Positions 45,456 to 56,341 of a stretch of DNA of 64,000 nucleotides are shown piece after piece (positions within the stretch are counted from its first letter, which is position 1; each line of letters opens with the position of its first letter). The notes below the pieces were generated by a model. That model was not told the DNA's origin. It made no database searches and saw only the letters and a program-made list of their open reading frames with translations. Both the position numbers and the translations under genes were made by a program. The DNA is from Galeopsis tetrahit (Eukaryota; Streptophyta; Magnoliopsida; Lamiales; Lamiaceae): the NCBI GenBank assembly GCA_963675135.1, contig OY776122.1:18788881-18852880 (forward strand), given 5' to 3'.

Positions 45456-46181
45456 TGATGTGCCAAAATTTGCACGAGAGGATTACGTGTCCTCTGGATT
45501 GGATGTCCCACTCTTCGAACACGTACAATCACTCTAAATATGCTGCCTTCACTTGAAATCTTCAAGAACCTGCAAAGAACACGCCGGAGGGGGGTCCGGC
45601 GTGGACACTCCGATGCCTAAGTCAGTATAGGGCTTATCAATATCTCCCAAGGATCTCAAGATCCTTGATTTATCAAAATAGTTCTCAAAGAATATCAGAA
45701 AGGTGTTTTGTGTTTTGTATATCAAGTTTGTAGTATAAGAATGTCTAACCTGGAAATCTCCTCGAATTTACCTATTTATAGAGATACTTTCTGGAGAGGA
45801 AGTCAAGCCTTCCTCTTATTTCGGAGCTGCCCATAAGACTCGGCCCTGCTGAGTGGACGAAGTCCTCTTTTCTCTCCACTCCCTGAAGACTCGGTGACAC
45901 TCCTTCTTAGTGGACTTTGTTCCCTAAGATAAAGGAGGATAAGGTCTTCCTTTTATCGAATCTGGACCGAAAATGGCGGGATTTCCCTATATTTACGACC
46001 CATAAATTCATATCAAGACTGATTCTTCTCGCTGCCCTTCTCCAGACGAAGCTCTCTCCAGAGGGACCTCTAGAGAGGATTCCCTATCTAGGGAGTATTA
46101 CACAATCCAATCCTTTCACTTTGACCTTATCTTTTATACACGTGTCGACTCCTTATTAGGTGACATTTTTAGGCCGCATCA
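45456..46181 (-). repeat. 3' LTR of the gag-only element
   Basis: 726 bp, TGATGTGCC to CCGCATCA. It shares the ACACGCCGGAGGGG block with the solo LTR at 15789-16508. Differences from the 5' LTR are single bases, several of them CG-to-CA/TG type. Confidence 0.95.
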
Positions 46182-46199
46182 TCTACTCCCCCCTACTCT
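46182..46199 (-). other. Polypurine tract of the gag-only element
   Basis: On the minus strand this reads GAGAGTAGGGGGGAGTAG just before the LTR. Confidence 0.8.
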
Positions 46200-46349
46200 C
46201 GTAAAAGGGAGATATCTTTTGTGAGAGTAGAAAATTCAAGTAATTCCAGCACAGAGACATTTCTGGAGAGACATGTATGATTCCAGCTCTAGAGGGAAAT
46301 TTTGAAAATATTTTCCTCCATGAGTTTTAAGTAGATCGGGGGGTTTTCC

Positions 46350-47830
46350 TCGGCCTCTAGGCCTCTGCATATCTTTTCCTTTCGTTCCCCAGAGATCTTA
46401 GTTCTTGGGAAGCAATTCTCTTGGGTTTCGGGCTAGAGGAATAACCCTCCAACTTTTCTTGGCAAAAGATTTTGGTTCATAAACTCTTTCTTTCATTTTT
46501 AAGTGACCCACTTGGGTCTCAAGTATGGTGAGGAGCTCTCCAGCTCTCTTCGGCCTCTAGGCCTCCGAGTGTCTTTCACTCTTATTCTCAGAAGATTTGG
46601 ATTCATAAAATCTTTTTTTTCATTGAATAACCCTTTTGGGTCTCAAGCATGATGATGGCTCTCCGGAGCTCCTCGACCTCTAGGCCTCTGAGTGTCTCTC
46701 ACTCTTATTCTTAAAAGATTTTAATTCATAAAATCTTCTCATTTCATTGATTAACCCTTCTGGGTCTCAAATATGGTGAGGGCTTCTCTGGAGCACCTCG
46801 GCCTCTAGGCCTCTGAGTGTTTCTCACTCTTATTCTTAAAAGATTTTAATTCATAAAATCTTCTCATTTCATTGATTAACCCTTCTGGGTCTCAAATATG
46901 GTGAGGGCTTCTCTGGAGCACCTCGGCCTCTAGGCCTCTGAGTGTTTCTCACTCTTATTCTTAAAATATTTTAATTCATAAAATCTTCTCATTTCAGTAA
47001 CCCACTTGGGTCTCGAGTAGGATGAGGGCTCTCTGGAGCACCTCGGCCTCTAGGCCTCTGAGTGTTTCTCACCCTTATTCTTAAAAGATTTTAATTCAAA
47101 AAATCTTCTCATTTCAGTAACCCACTTGGGTCTCGAGTAGGATGAGGGCTCTCTGGAGCACCTCGGCCTCTAGGCCTCTGAATGTTTCTCACCCTTATTC
47201 TTAAAAGATTTTAATTCAAAAAATCTTCTCATTTCAGTAACCCACTTGGGTCTCGAGTAGGATGAGGGCTCTCTGGAGCACCTCGGCCTCTAGGCCTCTA
47301 AGTGTTTCTCACTCTTATTCTTAAAAGATTTTAATTCATAAAATCTTCTCATTTCATTGATTAACCCTTCTGGGTCTCAAATATGGTGAGGGCTTCTCTG
47401 GAGCACCTCGGCCTCTAGGCCTCTGAGTGTTTCTCACTCTTATTCTTAAAAGATTTTAATTCATAAAATCTTCTCATTTCAGTAACCCACTTGGGTCTCG
47501 AGTAGGATGAGGGCTCTCTGGAGCACCTCGGCCTCTAGGCCTCTGAGTGTTTCTCACTCTTATTCTTAAAAGATTTTAATTCATAACGTCTTCTCATTTC
47601 ATTGACTAAACCCTTTTGGGTTTAAAGCATGGTGAGGGCTCTCTGGAGCTCCTCGGCCTCTAGGCCTCTGAGTGTTTCTCACTCTCATTCTAAAAAGATT
47701 TTGATTCATAAAATCTTCTCATTTCATTTACTAACCCTTTTGGGTTTCAAGCATGGTGAGGGCTCTCTGGAGCTCCTCGGCCTCTAGGCCTCTGAGTGTC
47801 TCTCACTCTCAATTCTCATATCTCATATAT
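46350..47830. repeat. 120/125-bp tandem array, about 12 copies
   Basis: The landmark CGGCCTCTAGGCCTC occurs at 46350, 46551, 46674, 46799, 46924, 47044, 47164, 47284, 47409, 47529, 47654 and 47779. Spacings after the first are 120 or 125 bp (one 123); the length variants differ by a short ATTGATTAACCCTT/AGTAACCCACTT segment. The landmark holds the palindrome GGCCTCTAGGCC-like core. Non-coding. Confidence 0.93.
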
Positions 47831-49990
47831 GCTCGGTGATCTACAAATCCTTCATCATTTCATCACTCCTAATTTTCAAACTTAGCCATCCGGCTACTCA
47901 GGGTGGTTAGCCCTCACGCGTTTCAGAATGCTCAAAGTATGCTTATGAATCATATCTTAAATTGTTAGGAAATATGTGCTCATACAAATTTCCAAAAATC
48001 TCCAAATGTTTTCATCATATCTCATAAAATCTTCAAATATTCATCAAAGATAAACATACATTTTAACATAATTTAGACTCATCACTAATCAAAAACACGT
48101 TCTTAACCATGCCTAAATTCTCAATCATTCTCTCGATTCAATCACGAAATTCTCCTAAGTAATCGCCTTAGCATTTCTCAAATTAATCATTTCTGAAGCC
48201 TTTGCAAATGCTCATATGCTTCGAGGTTTTATGCTCTAAACAACTACGTCTAGGTAACTCATATCATATCACAAAGTAAAATTTAAAGTAAAAAGGTAAA
48301 ATATACACTTTTCACTTACGTGGCTTCATATCAGCATCTCGGAGGTAGTAGGCCTAGACCCTTCATCACCCCCCTTAAGCATCGAAGTGTAAAGCATTTG
48401 CAAGGTCCGTCATCATGCTCGTCTCCGAATATCGCATCTCAACACCCTAGATGATATTACTCACCTAATAGATCGACTATTGGGTATATCCTTCTTTACA
48501 GTAGCCTTGTAGCCCTCATGACTACCTGCTCCTCCTTCATGGGTTTCTTTTATCACGTAACCTCCTTCGGGAGACATCTTAGATAGGGATGGGTCAACGA
48601 TCGTTTGTATAATTGGCCACCCAAGATGTAGTATCTTAACCGCAAAGCTCGAGCTTCTCCAGAAGCTGCAGGGGCTGGTCCTTTATTCAGCTCTTCTCAA
48701 CTTTTGAATATCAAATTTCAGCACCCTGGGGAGAGTTTGGTCAGCTTCAGCAGCTGGGCTCGGTGGAGCTTCAACTCCTCAAATGTTTTCTGATATTATT
48801 CATCCCACTCGAATCTGGATCATTTGCTTAAGATCCTCTTTGAAGTTCTTATCGTGTTTGGTTCTCAAGCCCCGAACACTCATGTTTATTCCATAATCAT
48901 CTAGATCATGCCCCGTTTCGGGACCTGGGAAGGCTGGTTCTCAGTTTTTGCTCGAGGCTCTCTCCTCTTGTCCTCGGGTTTCTCGAATGTTTTAGCATTT
49001 AATTCCTTAATAAATATTTGGTGATCCACTTGGATCTCGAGTAGTGTGAGGTAATTCTATTTTCCCTCAACTCATGATTCTAGTAGGAAACTCAATCCAC
49101 CACATTTGAGCTTATTCGGGTATTCTCTCCCGGTTTGGATAAACTCACTCTTTGACATTCAATCAGTTTACCCAGAAGCCTTTCAGGACCTGGACAAGCT
49201 TAATCTGAAATCTGAAGTCACATCTAGAATATCGAGGCATGTCAATCATACAAAATTCAGAGATAAGTATGTTAGCCCCACATTCTGAAGTCACGAATCA
49301 TTATTAATCCTTAGTCATGGATTCTAGAGCATATAGTAACCACATAAACTCAACATGCTACTCATGCTCTCTAGTATCTCAAGTCAATCTTCAAATTTTA
49401 ACATCACATCTAGAGCGTCTAGACATAATAATCACGTAAAAGTAGGAGGGTCGTACTTGATTTAGGGAAAACAAAGTATGATATGCATATTAATCTCATA
49501 ATGACATACTTATAACAATATCGAATCAACGAATATCATAGCTTATTCATATCACACTCATCATGACATACTCATTATAAAATCAGGTTAGCATAAAAGA
49601 TCTAACCTTTTTTAGCTTTATCAAATTCAGTACTAACCGGTGGTATCGATATACTCGTTATTTGGGAGTCAGCACCATAGCAGGCTGAGTATCATAATCC
49701 AGCTACTCGTTTGGTTCTCCATAGTTCCCTGCTCTTTCGGGCTCTTCCAGGACCTCTAGGTTCTCCAGGTTTACTCGTATATCAATCCCGAATTGATCCT
49801 GTAAAGATACACCAAAAAGAAAAAGGGGCCTCCAACACAGGCTCTCGAGTGCTCAGATAAGCTTCATAAGCCTCAATTATATAATTTAAATATGAAATAA
49901 GGGAATTTCAGATCTGGATGATCTCCAGCAACCTCCAAAACCTCTGTAGGTTCCAGTCTCAGTTGGGTATATTTCTAAAACCTCTCTCGA
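47831..49990 (-). other. Internal non-coding region of the gag-only element
   Basis: No Gypsy pol motif could be found on either strand. Near 49166-49215 there is a diverged single unit related to the 60-bp array (CCCAGAAGCCTTTCAGGACC). This is where pol would be expected. Confidence 0.55.
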
Positions 49991-49998
49991 GGCCCAAA

Positions 49999-50241
49999 TC
50001 AGTATCCTCCCGCAGCATTGCGGTTTCCTGTTCCTCCAGAGTTTCGGGAAGCTTCTGGGCTGGACCTCCCTGCTGTAGATTCTTTCTTCCTCTCTTCACT
50101 AGCTGGTTTCACCTCCAGCTTCTTGGATTGCCTCACCTCTTCGAGGGTGAGATATTTTTCGGCTCTGAAGATTCTCAAATTCTCTACCCGCTTCAGGTAA
50201 TCAATCCTCCTCTCACCCACTCTAGTTTTCGGACTTATCAT
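49999..50241 (-). pseudogene. Second, diverged gag C-terminal tail
   Basis: The translation has RAEKYLTLEEVRQSKKLE followed by a basic, serine-rich stretch with RSSPEASRNS. This parallels the tail of the main gag (RAEKYLTLEEVRKAKRLE ... RSSPEVSQTS) at about 51320-51480. It lacks the gag core. It looks like a tail module from a related family joined in by recombination, or an old internal duplication. Confidence 0.75.
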
Positions 50242-50340
50242 TTTGTCTGTTTAGGGCTATTGGCCTTAATCTCAGGGACCTAAATAGGCTTAATCTTCAC
50301 TTTCCATTTCCGAGCTTATCCCGAAATTCTCCAGGACTTG

Positions 50341-50724
50341 GATAGAATCAACCTATAATCTGAAATCTTCTGAACCTATCCAGAGATCCTCCAGAGCTTG
50401 GATAGACTTAATCTGTAATCTGAAATCTTCTGAACCTACCCAGAGGTCCTCCAGAACTTGGGTAGACTTAATTTGTAATCTGTAATCTTCTGAACCTATC
50501 CAGAGATCCTCCAGAGCTTGGATAGACTTAATCTGTAATCTGAAATCTTCTGAACCTACCCAGAGGTCCTCCAGAACTTGGGTAGACTTAATCTGTAATC
50601 TGAAATCTTCTGAACCTATCCAGAGATCCTCTAGAGCTTGGGTAGACTTAATCTGTAATCTGAAATCTTCTGAACCTACCCAGAGGTCCTCCAGAACTTG
50701 GATAGGTTCGGTCTGTAATATGAA
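50341..50724 (-). repeat. 60-bp tandem array with 120-bp dimer structure
   Basis: Six full 60-bp units start at 50341, 50401, 50461, 50521, 50581 and 50641. They alternate between two types (CTATCCAGAGATCC..GAGCTTG and CTACCCAGAGGTCC..GAACTTG), a dimer higher-order repeat. Because 60 is a multiple of 3, the minus strand is open through the array with a 20-residue period (LEDLWVGSEDFRLQIKST). There is no evidence the peptide is made. Confidence 0.93.
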
Positions 50725-51122
50725 ATTATATCTAAAATATGGAAACATGTTAATCGTGTGCAAAATCATAATCATCATCCGCGTCTAATCATTAATCATC
50801 ATCAACATCTAATCGTTAATTCTACCACATAAAGTAATCAAAAGACGCAACATGTGAATTGCTTACCCATGCTTCTACGATTTCAAGTAATTCTCAATTC
50901 TAAGATTGTTTCTAGAGTATCAATCATGTAAGCTTAGGAGAATCATGCTTAATTCATTGGAAAAGTTTGTGTCATATATGTCAATATCATTAAAATATGC
51001 TTATAGCAATATCAAATTACTATAAAAGATCTAATACTTTAGACTCTATCAAACACATGTACTAACCTGTAGTACCAATGCATTTATCATATCTCTGCTT
51101 CGTACTCCCACGTTTAGATTTT

Positions 51123-51310
51123 GGACCTCGAGGCCCTAAATACTCTTCCTCATACCTCCAAGTTCTGATTCTGGACCTCGGGGTCCTGAATACTCTGCCT
51201 CGTACCTCCAAATTCTGATTCTGGACCTCGGGGTCCTGAATACTCTGCCTCGTACCTCCAAAATCTGATTCTGGACCTCGGGGTCCTGAATACTCTGCCT
51301 CGTACCTCCA
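51123..51310 (-). repeat. 50-bp tandem array inside the gag 3' end, about 3.8 copies
   Basis: GGACCTCG landmarks occur at 51123, 51173, 51223 and 51273. The unit is 50 bp, not a multiple of 3, so each copy within gag is read in a new frame (SIQDPEVQNQ, VFRTPRSRI, EYSGPRGPES). All three frames are open. Confidence 0.93.
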
Positions 51311-52641
51311 GATGGATTACTATCTCTTGGTGACCTGGAGGTCTGAGAGACCTCTGGACTGGAACGTCTAGAGGGGCCCTCTCTTCTTCTCTCTTGATCT
51401 GGGGGCCTAGTCTCCAATCTCTTGGCTTTCCGAACCTCCTCCAGGGTGAGGTACTTCTCTGCTCTATGTAGCAACTCATCAAAGTTCTTAACCGGCTTCT
51501 TAGCTAGGGAGGAGAAGAAGTCTCCATCCCTTAATCCGTTAGTAAGAGCGTTGATCTTCACCTCCGGAGAGGCTGTAGGGACCTCCAGAGCTGCCTGATT
51601 GAATCTCCGGAGAAAAGCTCTTAAACTTTCGTTCTCCCCCTGCCTCAGATTGAAGAGGGTCAACGTGGCTCGCGGCTGCCTCCGAGCACTTGCAAATTGA
51701 TGGAGAAATAACTCACTGAATTCCTCCCAGGATCGGATTGTATTGGGTTCCAATTGAGTGAACCACTGCTGTGCCGCTTTTGCTAGGGTGGTCAGGAACA
51801 CCCTGCACTTGATTCCCTCTCCGTAGCGGTGTAATAACGCGGCGTTCTCGAACCTTATTAGGTGTTCATAGGGGTCTGCCGTACCATCGTACTCAAAATT
51901 GAGGGGCTTAAAATTGAATGGTAGTTCATCCTGTAATATGTTAGGAGAGAACTGACATCCAGAAACATAAGAGGATCTACTCGCTCGATTATTCATTTGT
52001 TTTCTCATATCTCTCATCTCCTTCTGTAGGGCTAGTATTGGGTCGCTAACTGGCCCTCCGTAGGTATCGTCGGTGCTTTCTTCTGCTTCAGGGAGATCTG
52101 TCACTCGGGGTGCCAAATCTGCATCCCTTCTTGTATTCCGAAGGGGAATGCTTCTTTCCGCTCGGGAGGGCACCTTATCGTCTTCTTCTGCCCACATTCC
52201 CATTTCTTTGGACAGCACTTGGAAGGCTCCAGGTGCCTCTTCCGGGGGTCTCGGGGTAGGTATCTCCAGATTCCCCGGTGCAGCTCTGGGAACTCGATCT
52301 CTTTGAGCCGCGAAGGCTCTCTCTACAGCTTGCTTGATGAGGGCATTCAATTGATCGGAAGAGATCAGGAGTGGCCCTGAATCTGGAATATCCTCTTGCT
52401 GAGGATCCGCGGTCTGGGACTCTGGGGCTTCAATGTTCCCTGTGGTTCCCTCTTCGATTGGGAGGGGATGGTTTTCCTCTCCCAAGCCTGTATTAGGCGT
52501 CACTGGTGGATTTGCTCCAGAAGGAGTATGAACTGGATCCTTCCCTCGGCCTCCCCTCGGTGAGGGATCAGTTGGCAAAGGGGAATTTTCCCCTGGAAGA
52601 TTCTTCTTTTCTGAAGTAGATGTTTTATTTCCGCCACCCAT
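51136..52641 (-). CDS. gag: Gypsy-type gag protein
   Basis: Structural capsid protein, about 501 residues from the ATG at 52641 (MGGGNKTSTS). Upstream codons are open to 52680 but lack an ATG. The first 220 residues are Pro/Gly/Glu-rich and low in complexity. The conserved retrotransposon gag core follows, with FNFKPLNFEYDGTADPYEHL, a W-F-T-Q-L block, SWEEFSELFLHQFA and LRQGENESLRAFLRRFNQA. The basic tail RAEKYLTLEEVRKAKRLE leads into the region encoded by the 50-bp tandem array. No CCHC knuckle is present, and pol is missing altogether. It is the only complete ORF of the element, so selection on gag in a non-autonomous family is likely. The tail after about residue 440 is array-derived and probably variable between copies. 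Confidence 0.85.
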   Translation of the reverse strand: MGGGNKTSTSEKKNLPGENSPLPTDPSPRGGRGKDPVHTPSGANPPVTPNTGLGEENHPLPIEEGTTGNIEAPESQTADPQQEDIPDSGPLLISSDQLNALIKQAVERAFAAQRDRVPRAAPGNLEIPTPRPPEEAPGAFQVLSKEMGMWAEEDDKVPSRAERSIPLRNTRRDADLAPRVTDLPEAEESTDDTYGGPVSDPILALQKEMRDMRKQMNNRASRSSYVSGCQFSPNILQDELPFNFKPLNFEYDGTADPYEHLIRFENAALLHRYGEGIKCRVFLTTLAKAAQQWFTQLEPNTIRSWEEFSELFLHQFASARRQPRATLTLFNLRQGENESLRAFLRRFNQAALEVPTASPEVKINALTNGLRDGDFFSSLAKKPVKNFDELLHRAEKYLTLEEVRKAKRLETRPPDQERRREGPSRRSSPEVSQTSRSPRDSNPSGGTRQSIQDPEVQNQILEVRGRVFRTPRSRIRIWRYEAEYSGPRGPESELGGMRKSI

Positions 52642-52687
52642 TTGCTCGAACAGATAGAAATTCGTGAGAAAATCTTTCAACTCTTTC

Positions 52688-52702
52688 CCACAGACGGCGC
52701 CA
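52688..52702 (-). other. Primer binding site of the gag-only element
   Basis: On the minus strand TGGCGCCGTCTGTGG begins two bases after the 5' LTR. The first nine bases fit the complement of a tRNA-Asp 3' end; the rest does not. Confidence 0.75.
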
Positions 52703-52704
52703 GT

Positions 52705-53430
52705 TGATGTGCCAAAATTTGCACGAGAGGATTACGTGTCCTCTGGATTGGATGTCCCACTCTTCGAACACGTACAATCACTCTAAATATGCTGCCTTCA
52801 CTTGAAATCTTCAAGAACCTGCAAAGAACACGCCGGAGGGGGGTCCGGCGTGGACACTCCGATGCCTAAGTCAGTATAGGGCTTATCAATATCTCCCAAG
52901 GATCTCAAGATCCTTGATGTATCAAAATAGTTCTCAAAGAATATCAGAAAGGTGTTTCGTGTTTTGTATATCAAGTTTGTAGTATAAGAATGTCTAACCT
53001 GGAAATCTCCTCGAATTTACCTATTTATAGAGATACTTTCTGGAGAGGAAGTCAAGCCTTCCTCTTATTTCGGAGCTGCCCATAAGACTCGGCCCTGCTG
53101 AGTGGACGAAGTCCTCTTTTCTCTCCACTCCCTGAAGACTCGGTGACACTCCTTCTTAGTGGACTTTGTTCCCTAAGATAAAGGAGGATAAGGTCTTCCT
53201 TTTATCGAGTCTGGACCGAAAATGGCGGGATTCCCCTATATTTACGGCCCATAAATTCATATCAAGACTGATTCTTCTCGCTGCCCTTCTCCAGACGAAG
53301 CTCTCTCCAGAGGGACCTCTAGAGAGGATTCCCTATCCAGGGAGTATTACACAATCCAATCCTTTCACTTTGACCTTATCTTTTATACACGTGTCGACTC
53401 CTTATTAGGTGACATTTTTAGGCCGCATCA
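52705..53430 (-). repeat. 5' LTR of the gag-only element
   Basis: 726 bp, same ends as 45456-46181, followed by the target duplication TTATC at 53431-53435. Confidence 0.95.
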
Positions 53431-53483
53431 TTATCAGACCAAGATTTGGTTTGATAGCCAAGACAACTTATCTGACCCTACAT

Positions 53484-53544
53484 GGACAAGTGTCCTGAAG
53501 AGGTGTGGACAAGTGTCCTGAATTTCAAGGGACAAGTGTCCTGA
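53484..53544. repeat. Triple GGACAAGTGTCC palindrome in the pol-aORF spacer
   Basis: GGACAAGTGTCCTGA occurs three times within 61 bp. The same triplet is present in copy B at 56186-56246. GGACA/TGTCC stems are perfect. It lies just downstream of pol and upstream of the extra ORF, so a role in RNA structure or regulation is possible but unproven. Confidence 0.85.
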
Positions 53545-53639
53545 AGAGGTAAGGTCATCTTTTCTGAGTTTCAGTAGACTTGACCAAGTCTGCTGAAGTT
53601 TGAGTTTATTTCCCCCTTAATCAATGACCTTCTTTGGAC

Positions 53640-54478
53640 TCATCTGTCCAACTTTCCTGGATCAAGAAGACCCAACTCTGCTGATAATTCCAGGAACCTT
53701 GCCTCTGCAAGTGGCTTAGTTAGTATATCAGCTTTTTGATGATCTGTGTGGATCTTCACTAACTTAATGTCCTTCTTCTCCACATGATCTCTAATGAAGT
53801 AATGCTTGATGTCCACATGTTTGCATCTTGTGTGCAAGACATGATTTTGTGATATAGCAATGGCACTATTGTTATCACCGAATATTGGCACTTCAGTAGA
53901 GTTGACTTTGTAGTCTCTGAGTTGTTGTCTTAGCCAAAGAATTTGAGCACAACAACTTCCAGCAGCAACATATTCAGCTTCAGTGGTGGAGGTGGCCACT
54001 GTGTTTTACTTCTTGGAGAACCAAGATATGAGTTTGTTGCCCAAGAATTGACAAGTCCCCGAGGTGGACTTTCTGTCAATTCTACATCCTCCATAATCAG
54101 CATCTGAGTAGCCAGTTAGCTCAATGTTGTCATCAGCAGGGTACCAAAGGCCTAGATTCTCAGTGCCTTTGAGATACCTCAAGATCCTCTTTGCAGCCTC
54201 AAGATGGCTTTTCTTAGGATTTGCTTGAAACCTTGCACAAACACCTACTGCAAAGGTGATGTCAGGTCTGCTGGCAGTGAGATAGAGGAGTGATCCAATG
54301 ATTCCTCTATACTCAGTGGAGTTGGTTGGAACACCACTTTCATCAGGATCCATCTTCCAATTAGTATTCATTGGGATCCTTACTGGCTTGCTTGATGTAC
54401 ACCCAAATTTCTTGATCATTTCTCTGGTGTACTTAGCTTGGTTGATGAAGATTCCTTCTTTCGTTTGCTTGACTTGTA
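53640..54478 (-). pseudogene. Duplicated RT/RNase H C-terminal fragment (copy A)
   Basis: Repeats the last 279 codons of pol. It begins abruptly at 54478 in the segment after the YVDD domain (VKQTKEGIFI) and covers all of RNase H. TAA at 54006-54008 replaces the CAA seen in copy B, splitting the frame. It also has a GAT-to-GGT change (54-residue-downstream CDNN reads GDNN). It lacks the RT catalytic core, so it is a by-product of the duplication. Confidence 0.92.
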
Positions 54479-54479
54479 T

Positions 54480-55647
54480 CTTTCTCAGTAGGCTTGGCCC
54501 TTCTCTTGCTGGCCCTACTGCTTCCACTTCCTTCCTTTTCAGGGACAACTTCCCTGATTCTCTTATCACCCTTCTTCTTTTGCCTTGTCTCATTGTACTT
54601 CCTCCTCAACTCTTCTGAGTGGTCAGAAGGCACACTCACTCCCTCTTCTGCCACTGCATCAACTTCAGCTGATGCTCCTGAGGCTTCTCTTGAGGACAAT
54701 TGAGACATTTTCCTTGTTTTGACAGCCCTGGCCTTGGTTCTCTTCTTCATCTTAGGCTTTTCTTCAACCTGTTCTTCAGCAGGTTTGGCCATAAGCATCC
54801 TTCTCTGTTCAGTTTTCTTGCTGAGCTTTCTGAACAAGATCTTTTGGGCTGGGAGGGGCTTTGCAAAGGTCTGCATTTGAGAATAGTGGGAAAACCTTTC
54901 AATCAGCAAGCTTGCCCTGGTGCAATACTTGATTTTCCCTTCTAGCACCACCTTGTTATGAGTTTTCACTTTGAATTTTGCCTTTTCCTTCATCATCTCA
55001 GACATGATGAAGGTCCTCCAATCAAATTTAATGCCCTTATCACTGGAATCAATAATGGCAGCCATGATTCTGATTCTTGGATGGCTGACCTGCTCCAAGC
55101 TTCCAGTATTGCTCAAGAGACTCTTAGCAACTACCTCAAAAAGGTTGAGAAATTCTGGCTTGAGAGTCTTCTTGTTCTGTGTTGAAGAAATGGGGCCTGG
55201 AACCAATAGCCATTCTTGAGCTATCTCATCTTCATGGCCAGTACCATAAACTTCTGGATTCCTTCCCTCATAAGGCAATCCAAAAGCTCCTTCCAGATCT
55301 TCTGAGGAGAATTTCACTCTATGAAATCTCTCTTCTTCCTCTCCTTCTGCAGTGTATGACAACCTTGTGGAAACTTCACCATCTGCAGGTTGACCTCTCC
55401 ATTTGAGAAAGGCAAAGAATTCTGCCATGTAGCTTTCCAAGCATGAGCTTGGTCTTTCTTCCATGAACTTTTGAAGTCCAGCTCTCCTCAACCATCTCAA
55501 GGTTGGTGTTATTTCAGGATCCTCACTCTCAAAGGATACTATGGGCTCAAAATGATGATTGTTTTTGTTGCTTAAGTAGCCAAAATCAAGGTCTAGAGCC
55601 TTGTTGGAGAAATAAATGAGCATCTCTGGTCTAACTTTGGGGGCCAT
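54480..55647 (-). pseudogene. Duplicated N-terminal 389 codons of the extra ORF (copy B)
   Basis: Starts ATG at 55647 and is open across the position where copy A has its first TAG. It ends at the duplication junction, after which the frame reads a few foreign codons to a stop at 54433. It documents the unbroken ancestral sequence of the N-terminal domain and Lys-rich region. It could encode a truncated protein of 404 residues. Confidence 0.85.
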
Positions 55648-56341
55648 TGAAATTTGCAGAGAAAATTTGAGAGAGTTTGAAGAAAATTTGAGTTAGGGTT
55701 TCGAATACTTGGGGAAGAAGTGTTCGTGGGGGATCTTAAGACTTGTGAATATTCTAAAAAGAATGTTTGTCAATGAGTTGGTGAGGTCTTGATGCAATTC
55801 AAAGGTGAACAAAAATGGAAATCCAAAATGAACGGCTAGGATTGATTTCAGGGGAGTTGTCCATTTTTGATCCAATGGTCAAAAACCAATGTAACAGTGA
55901 AAGAACTGTTTTATTAAAAAACGTGGGTAGTTTTTAATGTTTGTTTAAGGCTGGGGGTTTTTCGAGATAGATCATGTCCCAAAAAGTTTAATGCAAACAA
56001 GAGTTAAATCTTAGCATTTAATGCATGGAAAGTGACCTTTTGGGTGGGAGACAAATTAAATCCCAAAAAGGTGAAAACTGTATTTCAATGGGACAGATTT
56101 CGAAATAGACAATGATCACTTAAAGTAGGTGCTTATCAGACCAAGATTTGGTTTGATAGCCAAGACAACTTATCTGACCCTACATGGACAAGTGTCCTGA
56201 AGAGGTGTGGACAAGTGTCCTGAATTTCAAGGGACAAGTGTCCTGAAGAGGTAAGGTCATCTTTTCTGAGTTTCAGTAGACTTGACCAAGTCTGCTGAAG
56301 TTTGAGTTTATTTCCCCCTTAATCAATGACCTTCTTTGGAC
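55648..56341 (-). other. pol-aORF spacer, copy B (carries the empty site)
   Basis: About 694 bp between the pol stop and the ATG of the extra ORF. The uninterrupted target of the gag-only insertion, GTGCTTATCAGACC, is at about 56132-56145. The triple palindrome lies at 56186-56246. Confidence 0.8.

Larger units (their letters stand above)
45456..53430 (-). mobile_element. Gag-only Gypsy-like element (TR-GAG/LARD type)
   Basis: Both LTRs are exactly 726 bp and differ at about six positions. TTATC flanks both sides (45451-45455 and 53431-53435). The empty site survives in the duplicate near 56137-56141. The internal region encodes a Gypsy-type gag but no protease, integrase, RT or RNase H, so it depends on another element for movement. 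It holds three separate tandem arrays and a second, diverged gag tail. Absence of pol over 5 kb, combined with intact LTRs, primer site and polypurine tract, marks it as a mobilised non-autonomous family rather than a decayed copy. Confidence 0.92.

Noticed and set aside
50353..50778. 141-residue repeat protein as a real gene
   Set aside because: Open only because the tandem unit is 60 bp; no start context or flanking coding signal.
46350..51310. CRISPR-like arrays
   Set aside because: The regular repeats have no unique spacers and lie in a plant retrotransposon; they are tandem arrays.
54433..55647. 404-residue ORF taken as a separate gene
   Set aside because: It is the duplicated N-terminus of the extra ORF running out of frame past the junction at 54479.
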